This document shows, piece after piece, positions 53,833 through 64,000 of a DNA stretch of 64,000 nucleotides; the stretch's first letter is position 1; each line of letters starts with the position of its first letter. The DNA comes from Panulirus ornatus (lineage: Eukaryota; Arthropoda; Malacostraca; Decapoda; Palinuridae), in the NCBI RefSeq assembly GCF_036320965.1, contig NC_092262.1:6060072-6124071 (forward strand), written 5' to 3'. Under the pieces are notes generated by a model. The model was not told the DNA's origin. It made no database searches and saw only the letters and a program-made list of their open reading frames with translations. The position numbers and the translations under genes were made by a program.

Positions 53833-56800
53833 GGTGGGGTTCCTGACTGGTTCAGTGGCACGAAGGTGAGGTTCCTGACTGGTTCAGTGGCACGAAGGTG
53901 AGGTTCCTGACTGGTTCAGTGGCACGAAGGTGAGGTTCCTGACTGGTTCAGTGGCACGAAGGTGAGGTTCCTGACTGGTTCAGTGGCACGAAGGTGAGGT
54001 TCCTGACTGGTTCAGTGGCACGAAGGTGGGGTTCCTGACTGGTTCAGTGGCACGAAGGTGGGGTTCCTGACTGGTTCAGTGGCACGAAGGTGTGGTTCCT
54101 GACTGGTTCAGTGGCACGAAGGTGAGGTTCCTGACTGGTTCAGTGGCACGAAGGTGGGGTTCCTGACTGGTTCAGTGGCACGAAGGTGAGGTTCCTGACT
54201 GGCTCAGGGGCACGAAGGTGGGGTTCCTGACTGGTTCAGTGGCACGAAGGTGGGGTTCCTGACTGGTTCAGTGGCACGAAGGTGGGGTTCCTGACTGGTT
54301 CAGTGGCACGAAGGTGGGGTTCCTGACTGGCTCAGGGGCACGAAGGTGGGGTTCCTGACTGGTTCAGTGGCACGAAGGTGGGGTTCCTGACTGGTTCAGG
54401 GGCACGAAGGTGGGGTTCCTGACTGGTTCAGTGGCACGAAGGTGGGGTTCCTGACTGGTTCAGTGGCACGAAGGTGGTGTTCCTGACTGGTTCAGTGGCA
54501 GGAAGGTGGGGTTCCTGACTGGCTCAGTGGCACGAAGGTGAGGTTCCTGACTGGTTCAGTGGCACGAAGGTGGGGTTCCTGACTGGTTCAGTGGCACGAA
54601 GGTGGGGTTCCTGACTGGCTCAGTGGCACGAAGGTGGGGTTCCTGACTGGTTCAGTGGCAGGAAGGTGGGGTTCCTGACTGGTTCAGGGGCACGAAGGTG
54701 GGGTTCCTGACTGGTTCAGTGGCACGAAGGTGGGGTTCCTGACTGGTTCAGTGGCACGAAGGTGGGGTTCCTGACTGGTTCAGTGGCACGAAGGTGAGGG
54801 TTCCTGACTGGTTCAGTGGCACGAAGGTGGGGTTCCTGACTGGTTCAGTGGCACGAAGGTGGGGTTCCTGACTGGTTCAGTGGCACGAAGGTGAGGTTCC
54901 TGACTGGTTCAGTGGCACGAAGGTGGGGTTCCTGACTGGTTCAGTGGCACGAAGGTGAGGTTCCTGACTGGTTCAGTGGCACGAAGGTGGGGTTCCTGAC
55001 TGGTTCAGTGGCACGAAGGTGGGGTTCCTGACTGGTTCAGTGGCACGAAGGTGGGGTTCCTGACTGGTTCAGTGGCACGAAGGTGGGGTTCCTGACTGGT
55101 TCAGTGGCACGAAGGTGGGGTTCCTGACTGGTTCAGTGGCACGAAGGTGGGGTTCCTGACTGGTTCAGTGGCACGAAGGTGAGGTTCCTGACTGGTTCAG
55201 TGGCACGAAGGTGAGGTTCCTGACTGGTTCAGTGGCACGAAGGTGGGTTCCTGACTGGTTCAGTGGCACGAAGGTGGGGTTCCTGACTGGTTCAGTGGCA
55301 CGAAGGTGGGGTTCCTGACTGGTTCAGTGGCACGAAGGTGGGGTTCCTGACTGGTTCAGTGGCACGAAGGTGGGGTTCCTGACTGGTTCAGTGGCACGAA
55401 GGTGGGGTTCCTGACTGGTTCAGTGGCACGAAGGTGAGGTTCCTGACTGGTTCAGTGGCCAAGGGGTTCCTGACTGGTTCAGTGGCACGAAGGTGGGGTT
55501 CTGACTGGTTCAGTGGCACGAGGTGGGGTTCCATGTGGTCAGGCACGAAGGTGGGGTTGACTGTTCCTGAGGGGGTTTGACTGTTAGTGGCACGAAGGTC
55601 TGATGTCGTGGCACAAGTGGGTCCGACGGTCGTGGCACGAGGGGTTCCTGTTTCAGTGGCCGAGGTGGGGTCTGATGTTCGGCACAGGGAGGTCTGACTG
55701 TTCAGGGCACGAAGGTGGGTTCCTATGTAGTGGCACGAGGTGAGGTCCTGGGTTCAGTGGCACGAAGGGGTTCTGGGCGTGGCCGAGGTGGGCCGATGTT
55801 CTGGTCAGTGGCCGAGGGTCAGTGTCCGAGGGGCCGATGGTTCATGAGGGGGTTCCGATGGTTCAGTGGCGAAGGTCTGATGTTCAGTGCCGAAGGTGGG
55901 TTTGATGGTCGTGCACGAAGGTGGTTCCTGTTGGAGGGGTTATGGTTCAGTGCACGAAGGGGTTCTGATGGTTCGTGCACGAGTGGTCCTGATGGTTCAG
56001 TGCACGAAGTGGGTTCGATGTTCATGGGAAGTGGTTCCTGATGTTCAGTGCACGAGGTGGTTCTGATGTTCAGGCGAAGGTGGGTTCCTGACTGGTTCAG
56101 TGGCACGAAGGTGGGGTTCCTGACTGGTTCAGTGGCACGAAGGTGGGGTTCCTGACTGGTTCAGTGGCACGAAGGTGGGGTTCCTGACTGGTTCAGTGGC
56201 ACGAAGGTGGGGTTCCTGACTGGTTCAGTGGCACGAAGGTGAGGTTCCTGACTGGTTCAGTGGCACGAAGGTGGGGTTCCTGACTGGTTCAGTGGCACGA
56301 AGGTGGGGTTCCTGACTGGTTCAGTGGCACGAAGGTGGGGTTCCTGACTGGTTCAGTGGCACGAAGGTGGGGTTCCTGACTGGTTCAGTGGCACGAAGGT
56401 GGGGTTCCTGACTGGTTCAGTGGCACGAAGGTGAGGTTCCTGACTGGTTCAGTGGCACGAAGGTGAGGTTCCTGACTGGTTCAGTGGCACGAAGGTGGGG
56501 TTCCTGACTGGTTCAGTGGCACGAAGGTGGGGTTCCTGACTGGTTCAGTGGCACGAAGGTGGGGTTCCTGACTGGTTCAGTGGCACGAAGGTGGGGTTCC
56601 TGACTGGTTCAGTGGCACGAAGGTGAGGTTCCTGACTGGTTCAGTGGCACGAAGGTGGGGTTCCTGACTGGTTCAGTGGCACGAAGGTGGGGTTCCTGAC
56701 TGGTTCAGTGGCACGAAGGTGGGGTTCCTGACTGGTTCAGTGGCACGAAGGTGGGGTTCCTGACTGGTTCAGTGGCACGAAGGTGGGGTTCCTGACTGGT

Positions 56801-58272
56801 TCAGTGGCACGAAGGTGGGGTTCCTGACTGGTTCAGTGGCACGAAGGTGAGGTTCCTGACTGGTTCAGTGGCACGAAGGTGGGGTTCCTGACTGGTTCAG
56901 TGGCACGAAGGTGGGGTTCCTGACTGGTTCAGTGGCACGAAGGTGGGGTTCCTGACTGGTTCAGTGGCACGAAGGTGGGGTTCCTGACTGGTTCAGTGGC
57001 ACGAAGGTGGGGTTCCTGACTGGTTCAGTGGCACGAAGGTGGGGTTCCTGACTGGTTCAGTGGCACGAAGGTGAGGTTCCTGACTGGTTCAGTGGCACGA
57101 AGGTGGGGTTCCTGACTGGTTCAGTGGCACGAAGGTGGGGTTCCTGACTGGTTCAGTGGCACGAAGGTGGGGTTCCTGACTGGTTCATCAGTGGCACGAA
57201 GGTGAGGGTTCCTGACTGGTTCAGTGGCACGAAGGTGAGGGTTCCTGACTGGTTCAGTGGCACGAAGGTGAGGTTCCTGACTGGTTCAGTGGCACGAAGG
57301 TGGGGTTCCTGACTGGTTCAGTGGCACGAAGGTGAGGTTCCTGACTGGTTCAGTGGCACGAAGGTGAGGTTCCTGACTGGTTCAGTGGCACGAAGGTGAG
57401 GTTCCTGACTGGTTCAGTGGCACGAAGGTGGGGTTCCTGACTGGTTCAGTGGCACGAAGGTGAGGTTCCTGACTGGTTCAGTGGCACGAAGGTGAGGTTC
57501 CTGACTGGTTCAGTGGCACGAAGGTGGGGTTCCTGACTGGTTCAGTGGCACGAAGGTGAGGTTCCTGACTGGTTCAGTGGCACGAAGGTGAGGTTCCTGA
57601 CTGGTTCAGTGGCACGAAGGTGAGGTTCCTGACTGGTTCAGTGGCACGAAGGTGAGGTTCCTGACTGGTTCAGTGGCACGAAGGTGGGGTTCCTGACTGG
57701 TTCAGTGGCACGAAGGTGGGGTTCCTGACTGGTTCAGTGGCACGAAGGTGGGGTTCCTGACTGGTTCAGTGGCACGAAGGTGGGGTTCCTGACTGGTTCA
57801 GTGGCACGAAGGTGGGGTTCCTGACTGGTTCAGTGGCACGAAGGTGAGGTTCCTGACTGGTTCAGTGGCACGAAGGTGAGGTTCCTGACTGGTTCAGTGG
57901 CACGAAGGTGGGGTTCCTGACTGGTTCAGTGGCACGAAGGTGGGGTTCCTGACTGGTTCAGTGGCACGAAGGTGGGGTTCCTGACTGGTTCAGTGGCACG
58001 AAGGTGGGGTTCCTGACTGGTTCAGTGGCACGAAGGTGAGGTTCCTGACTGGTTCAGTGGCACGAAGGTGGGGTTCCTGACTGGTTCAGTGGCACGAAGG
58101 TGGGGTTCCTGACTGGTTCAGTGGCACGAAGGTGGGGTTCCTGACTGGTTCAGTGGCACGAAGGTGGGGTTCCTGACTGGTTCAGTGGCACGAAGGTGAG
58201 GTTCCTGACTGGTTCAGTGGCACGAAGGTGAGGTTCCTGACTGGTTCAGTGGCACGAAGGTGGGGTTCCTGA
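53833..58272. repeat. Minisatellite, 32-bp unit, about 139 copies
   Basis: The largest array: GTTCCTGACTGGTTCAGTGG and CACGAAGGTGGG (or GTGAG). Apart from the segment at 55,450-56,095, units differ mainly at one position (GGTGAGG versus GGTGGGG), with rare GGCTCAGGGG forms confined to 54,190-54,690 and one TTCATCAGTGG at 57,186. The period is not a multiple of three and stops are frequent, so no long frame arises. Confidence 0.98.
55450..56095. other. Deletion-rich segment inside the 32-bp array, likely assembly error
   Basis: Between near-perfect units the sequence decays abruptly into pieces such as GGTTCATGAGGGGGTTCC and CAGTGCCGAAGG, in which unit fragments keep their order but have lost 1-8 bases repeatedly. 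Substitutions and insertions are rare, and the array resumes perfectly at 56,096. This pattern fits an unpolished long-read consensus better than biological decay. Frames of about 100 aa here are by-products of lost stops. Confidence 0.65.
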
Positions 58273-58349
58273 TTGGCTGTTTGGATGCCTTTCTCATTCC
58301 TCAGAGAGAGAGACAATTGCCAGTTCATCCTGTGGCAGCTTCCACCCTG

Positions 58350-58351
<2 letters not shown>

Positions 58352-58429
<78 letters not shown>

Positions 58430-58478
58430 AACTATTACTTCTTCTCCCCTTTCTCTCTCTCTTTAAACTATCACTTTT

Positions 58479-58572
<94 letters not shown>
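58352..58572. repeat. Two (CT)n microsatellites
   Basis: CT tracts at 58,352-58,428 and 58,484-58,572, separated by two related TAAACTAT-containing segments (58,428 and 58,465), so the spacer itself is duplicated. Confidence 0.97.
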
Positions 58573-58573
<1 letters not shown>

Positions 58574-58767
58574 TCGAGTGAGGGCCACGTCTTTCGTAGA
58601 CTTGGCCTCGCCTTCCTCCAAAATCTCATTGTCAGATCTCCAAACGCCAGGGGTAAGGTAGGGTGGGTGCGTGTCGCCCTCGCGAACGTGTCTTGAGTTA
58701 TACCATCTGTTGCCAGCGAGGGCGCACCATCTGTGGCCACCTGTGTTGTGGTGTATGTTCGTATCTT

Positions 58768-60925
58768 GTGGTGCAAGGGCGTTGATGTATATGCATTCTC
58801 TGGTGCAAGGGTGGTGATGGGCGTTGATGTATATGCATTCTCTGGTGCAAGGGTGGTGATGGGCGTTGATGTATATGCATTCTCTGGTGCAAGGGTGGTG
58901 ATGGGCGTTGATGTATATGCATTCTCTGGTGCAAGGGTGGTGATGGGCGTTGATGTATATGCATTCTCTGGTGCAAGGGTGGTGATGGGCGTTGATGTAT
59001 ATGCATTCTCTGGTGCAAGGGTGGTGATGGGCGTTGATGTATATGCATTCTCTGGTGCAAGGGTGGTGATGGGCGTTGATGTATATGCATTCTCTGGTGC
59101 AAGGGTGGTGATGGGCGTTGATGTATGCATTCTCTGGTGCAAGGGTGGTGATGGGCGTTGATGTATGCATTCTCTGGTGCAAGGGTGGTGATGGGCGTTG
59201 ATGTATATGCATTCTCTGGTGCAAGGGTGGTGATGGGCGTTGATGTATATGCATTCTCTGGTGCAAGGGTGGTGATGGGCGTTGATGTATATGCATTCTC
59301 TGGTGCAAGGGTGGTGATGGGCGTTGATGTATATGCATTCTCTGGTGCAAGGGTGGTGATGGGCGTTGATGTATGCATTCTCTGGTGCAAGGGTGGTGAT
59401 GGGCGTTGATGTATATGCATTCTCTGGTGCAAGGGTGGTGATGGGCGTTGTTGTATATGCATTCTCTGATGCAAGGGTGGTGATGGGCGTTGATGTATAT
59501 GCATTCTCTGGTGCAAGGGTGGTGATGGGCGTTGATGTATGCATTCTCTGGTGCAAGAGTGGTGATGGGCGTTGATGTATGCATTCTCTGGTGCAAGGGT
59601 GGTGATGGGCGTTGATGTATATGCATTCTCTGGTGCAAGGGTGGTGATGGGCGTTGATGTATATGCATTCTCTGGTGCAAGGGTGGTGATGGGCGTTGAT
59701 GTATATGCATTCTCTGGTGCAAGGGTGGTGATGGGCGTTGATGTATATGCATTCTCTGGTGCAAGGGTGGTGATGGGCGTTGATGTATATGCATTCTCTG
59801 GTGCAAGGGTGGTGATGGGCGTTGATGTATATGCATTCTCTGGTGCAAGGGTGGTGATGGGCGTTGATGTATATGCATTCTCTGGTGCAAGGGTGGTGAT
59901 GGGCGTTGATGTATGCATTCTCTGGTGCAAGGGTGGTGATGGGCGTTGATGTATGCATTCTCTGGTGCAAGGGTGGTGATGGGCGTTGATGTATATGCAT
60001 TCTCTGGTGCAAGGGTGGTGATGGGCGTTGATGTATATGCATTCTCTGGTGCAAGGGTGGTGATGGGCGTTGATGTATATGCATTCTCTGGTGCAAGGGT
60101 GGTGATGGGCGTTGATGTATATGCATTCTCTGGTGCAAGGGTGGTGATGGGCGTTGATGTATATGCATTCTCTGGTGCAAGGGTGGTGATGGGCGTTGAT
60201 GTATATGCATTCTCTGGTGCAAGGGTGGTGATGGGCGTTGATGTATATGCATTCTCTGGTGCAAGGGTGGTGATGGGCGTTGATGTATATGCATTCTCTG
60301 GTGCAAGGGTGGTGATGGGCGTTGATGTATATGCATTCTCTGGTGCAAGGGTGGTGATGGGCGTTGATGTATATGCATTCTCTGGTGCAAGGGTGGTGAT
60401 GGGCGTTGATGTATATGCATTCTCTGGTGCAAGGGTGGTGATGGGCGTTGATGTATATGCATTCTCTGGTGCAAGGGTGGTGATGGGCGTTGATGTATAT
60501 GCATTCTCTGGTGCAAGGGTGGTGATGGGCGTTGATGTATATGCATTCTCTGGTGCAAGGGTGGTGATGGGCGTTGATGTATGCATTCTCTGGTGCAAGG
60601 GTGGTGATGGGCGTTGATGTATGCATTCTCTGGTGCAAGGGTGGTGATGGGCGTTGATGTATGCATTCTCTGGTGCAAGGGTGGTGATGGGCGTTGATGT
60701 ATGCATTCTCTGGTGCAAGGGTGATGATGGGCGTTGATGTATATGCATTCTCTGGTGCAAGGGTGGTGATGGGCGTTGATGTATATGCATTCTCTGGTGC
60801 AAGGGTGGTGATGGGCGTTGATGTATATGCATTCTCTGGTGCAAGGGTGGTGATGGGCGTTGATGTATATGCATTCTCTGGTGCAAGGGTGGTGATGGGC
60901 GTTGATGTATATGCATTCTCTGCTG
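58768..60925. repeat. Minisatellite, 42-bp unit with 40-bp variant
   Basis: About 51 nearly identical copies of GATGTATATGCATTCTCTGG plus TGCAAGGGTGGTGATGGGCG and TT. A 40-bp variant lacking one TA (GATGTATGC) occurs at about 11 positions, often in adjacent pairs or a run of four. Open frames of 735-846 residues on the minus strand and 223 on the plus are translations of this array. Confidence 0.97.
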
Positions 60926-61344
60926 ACGATGACTTAGTAACGTAAGAACATAAGTGAAGGATTGATGTCTGTGAACACACGCCGGCCGCTTGCTCAAAAT
61001 CATCGAGATCCAAAGATGAAAAAATCTTCTTATCTGTTTACACAGAGACCGGCCCTTCGTGAATGTCCGTTAGGTCAGTAAGCGCTTATATCTTCTTCCT
61101 GGCAAGTAAGGAAACACTAAGTAAATAAATGATAGACTGTGGGGGTTAATGAGGGTTTGTAAGTGTTGGTGCCTGATACTCTGGGAGGGAGGGGATGAGG
61201 TGGTGGTGGAGAAGGGATGAGGAGGTGGTGGACGAGGAGGAGGAGGAGGAGAGAGCTGCTTCAGTCATTCCATAAGAGGACACTGCTTGAGGGCCCTACA
61301 CTGCCGCCCGTCTCCATTGCTTTCTGTGTGACCTGGGACGGACT
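60926..61344. other. Unique sequence, nothing recognised
   Basis: Contains a GGAGGAGGAGGAGGAG trinucleotide run near 61,236-61,251. No gene or repeat is otherwise supported. Confidence 0.5.
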
Positions 61345-62315
61345 GAGCCTCCCCCCCCAGCGAACGTCTCGGGGACGGACTGAGCCTTCCCCCCAGCGAA
61401 CGTCTCGGGGCGGAGTGAGCCTCCCCCCAGCGAACGTCTCGGGGCGGACTGAGCCTTCCCCCAGCGAACGTCTCGGGGCGGAGTGAGCCTTCCCCCAGCG
61501 AACGTCTCGGGGCGGACTGAGCCTTCCCCCAGCGAACGTCTCGGGACGGACTGAGCCTTCCCCCAGCGAACGTCTCGGGGCGGAGTGAGCCTTCCCCCAG
61601 CGAACGTCTCGGGGCGGACTGAGCCTTCCCCCAGCGAACGTCTTGGGGCGCACTGAGCCTCCCCCAGCGAACGTCTCGGGGCGGACTGAGCCTCCCCCCC
61701 AGCGAACGTCTGGGAGCGGAGTGAGCCTCCCCCCAGCGAACGTCTCGGGGCGCACTGAGCCTCCCCCCAGCGAACGTCTCGGGGCGGAGTGAGCCTTCCC
61801 CAGCGAACGTCTTGGGGCGCACTGAGCCTCCCCCCCAGCGAACGTCTCGGGACGGACTGAGCCTCCCCCCCCAGCGAACGTCTCGGGACGGACTGAGCCT
61901 CCCCCCCAGCGAACGTCTCGGGACGGACTGAGCCTCCCCCCCCAGCGAACGTCTCGGGGCGGACTGAGCCTCCCCCCCCAGCGAACGTCTCGGGACGGAC
62001 TGAGCCTCCCCCCAGCGAACGTCTCGGGGCGGACTGAGCCTTCCCCCAGCGAACGTCTCGGGGCGGACTGAGCCTCCCCCCCAGCGAACGTCTCGGGGCG
62101 GACTGAGCCTCCCCCCCAGCGAACGTCTGGGAGCGGAGTGAGCCTTCCCCAGCGAACGTCTCGGGGCGGACTGAGCCTTCCCCCAGCGAACGTCTCGGGG
62201 CGCACTGAGCCTCCCCCCAGCGAACGTCTCGGGGTGGAGTGAGCCTTACCCCAGCGAACGTCTCGGGGCGGACTGAGTCTTCCCAGCGAACGCATCGGGG
62301 CGGACTGAGCCTTCA
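61345..62315. repeat. Minisatellite, 33-36-bp C-rich unit
   Basis: About 29 copies with CAGCGAACGTCTCGGGG and GCGGACTGAGCC, followed by a C run that varies from four to eight bases (TTCCCCC, TCCCCCCCC). Most unit-length variation lies in that homopolymer. GGACGG and GGCGCAC types cluster. Confidence 0.96.
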
Positions 62316-62511
62316 CAGCGAACACCTTGATGAGGGAACAGGATGTCAAGGAATCTTAGAAATTGTATGTAATTGTGAAGCGAGGTCAGCCACCACATCA
62401 TTCTCTCTTCTGGTTAGCTGATGTTGTGAGGTTTGCTCTTTTTCCATAGGGTGGCTAGAGGATAGGAAGAAGAAAAAGGTGGGACGGGGGAAGGGATAGA
62501 TTGGAATGGAA
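62316..62511. other. Short unique spacer
   Basis: No feature recognised. Confidence 0.5.
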
Positions 62512-62805
62512 GAGAAGATGAAGTGTGTGCATGTGTATGGTGTAAGTGTCAGTGAGAAGATGAAGTGTGTGCATGTGTATGGTGTAAGTATCAATGAGAA
62601 GATGAAGTGTGTGCATGTGTATGGTGTAAGTATCAATGAGAAGGTGAAGTGTGTGCATGTGTATGGTGTAAGTATCAATGAGAAGATGAAGTGTGTGCAT
62701 GTGTATGGTGTAAGTATCAATGAGAAGATGAAGTGTGTGCATGTGTATGGTGTAAGTGTCAGTGAGAAGGTGAAGTATGTGCATGTGTATGGTGTAAGTG
62801 TCAAT
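62512..62805. repeat. Minisatellite, 42-bp unit
   Basis: Seven copies with GAAGATGAAGTGTGTGCATG and TGTATGGTGTAAGTATCAAT. First and last copies read AGTGTCAGTG, the interior AGTATCAATG. Confidence 0.96.
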
Positions 62806-62904
62806 GATTCACATATTTCTCATTATCTTCAAGAAATTACATAGTTATTTTACGTCTTAATTGGCCATCCAACGCAATAATGGGTGATATGTTTATGGAA
62901 GACA

Positions 62905-63085
62905 CCATACACATACTAACCCACACACAGTACATATATGTAATGAACACACCATACACATACTAACCCACACACAGTACATATATGTACTGAACACACC
63001 ATACACATACTAACCCACACACAGTACATATATGTACTGAACACACCATACACATACTAACCCACACACAGTACATATATGTACG
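62905..63085. repeat. Minisatellite, 47-bp unit with 16-bp palindrome
   Basis: About four copies with CCATACACATACTAACCC, ACACACAGTACATA and TATGTACTGAACA. AGTACATATATGTACT is a perfect 16-bp palindrome. Confidence 0.94.
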
Positions 63086-64000
63086 GACGCACAACGGTAC
63101 ACATACTGACCCACACATGTTACATGTACTCAAAGAGAGATGCAGCAAGTGTGTGCACACACACACACACTCTGTACCATCTATAGAATGAGAGTGAAAC
63201 ATATTCTACAAAATCCTGAAGTTGCTGACTCAGAACTCCTGAGCAATGGTATGTTGTGAGGATCGGCCACCAGCGAAACACATCGGTCCACATATTGGCC
63301 AGACGTTATGTAAACAATACCTAGTGACAGTACGAGGATCCTGTTCCTCCGTTAAGGTATACAATGTTGAAATTCAGTTGATCTCGGCACCAAAGCTTGG
63401 CCAGACCAAGGCAGCGAGTGGAAGATTACAAATTGCTCCCCCCCACCTCACCTCACAGTTCGCTGTTCAGCACAGCGTTCGGTAGGCTTAGGGTGCCTCC
63501 GGGTCTCGTATGGCGTGGTGTGGTATGGGGCTTGTATATTGGAAGGTGCCGTGCCCTTAACGTGTGGGATGAAGTGTATAACCTTCCATCACGATCCTTT
63601 TAGGATACCCATATTCAGGGACTGCATGTGTCCATGGTTCACCAGATGCGTCCGTACGAGTGTACCAGCATGGACTCCATCGCCTTCCACAAGCGGTTCC
63701 TCCTCCTCCTCCGGCAAACTCTATGGCTCTAGGATGCTGCTGGTGACGCCCCTGGGAGAAACAGGATATCAAAAAGGAATTTATACTGCCGGCCACCCAG
63801 CCCTGAGGACATGACTGTGCCTCATGACCCCACCATCCAGAAAGGGGTGAACCTCTGTAGGCACGCCATCTGTTCCAGCCTCGCTCCCTTACTCCTCATT
63901 TCCAGTTCAAAGCCATCGCCCAGGACCAAGCAAGAGAGGCTTATAGTGAGGAGATATGGTCACTATTGTCCTATGATACTTTCGACCTGTTCCTACACTC
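63086..64000. other. Unique sequence to the window end, no gene recognised
   Basis: The longest non-repetitive stretch on the right side, with a (CA)n at 63,158-63,170 only. Frames of 60-99 aa overlap on both strands, none with a domain or a convincing pair of splice sites. A gene may lie beyond the edge. Confidence 0.45.

Noticed and set aside
58463..61003. Open frames of 846, 771 and 735 residues on the minus strand
   Set aside because: They are translations of the 42/40-bp minisatellite in different frames, run into (CT)n, and have no non-repetitive domain.

Overview
The window is nuclear DNA of a multicellular eukaryote, most likely a decapod crustacean. Dense long di-nucleotide microsatellites, kilobase minisatellites, an RTE-like non-LTR retrotransposon and a short interspersed repeat that I recall (from memory, not a search) as very abundant in decapod sequence all point there. 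Nothing is prokaryotic: there are no operons, no CRISPR array and no compact genes. I see no complete host protein-coding gene.

Tandem repeats dominate. I count 31 separate minisatellite arrays with periods from about 19 to 57 bp, plus some 35 microsatellites. Together they occupy roughly half of the 64 kb (about 35 kb by adding array lengths). Most arrays have unrelated units. The largest are the 32-bp array at 53.8-58.3 kb, the 42-bp array at 58.8-60.9 kb, the 47-bp array at 36.3-38.4 kb, the 31-bp array at 41.1-43.0 kb, the 24-bp array at 25.7-27.6 kb and the 29/25-bp array at 0-1.8 kb. Nearly every long open frame is a stop-free translation of such an array and is not a gene.

The only substantial true coding sequence is a mobile element. 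A minus-strand non-LTR retrotransposon (9.04-12.35 kb) encodes an APE-type endonuclease and a reverse transcriptase and is broken by one extra base in a G run near its C-terminus. A 5'-truncated second copy (30.43-31.38 kb) is intact at that position. Two 3'-UTR fragments (31.77-32.35 and 48.83-49.14 kb) and a decayed C-terminal fossil (47.19-47.43 kb) belong to the same lineage. Short elements at 30.2, 31.4, 40.5 and 47.8 kb share both the 5' head and the 3' tail of this LINE, so they look like a non-autonomous partner family. Two other retroelement lineages survive as fossils: a CR1/L2-type RT end at 13.26-13.62 kb, whose tail seems to have expanded into a 55-bp minisatellite, and a YADD-box fragment at 35.38-35.44 kb. 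A second short interspersed repeat (about 200 bp) occurs at 8.8, 15.8, 45.8, 46.8/46.9 and 49.2 kb, and a tRNA-derived SINE lies at 25.6 kb with a partial relative at 23.3 kb. Most of these elements abut (AT)n tracts, and two sets form inverted pairs around an (AT)n spacer.

Possible host signals are weaker. They are a GC/CpG-rich promoter-like island at 16.4-17.3 kb with three TTACGTAA boxes, an 93-bp candidate exon with Ig-domain-like residues at 1,977-2,069, and candidate splice sites near 21.78 and 34.1 kb. A 650-bp stretch at 55.45-56.10 kb, inside the most homogeneous array, is riddled with small deletions and is probably a consensus error of the assembly. Boundaries of repeats were read by eye (plus or minus about 10-20 bp) and copy numbers are length divided by period.
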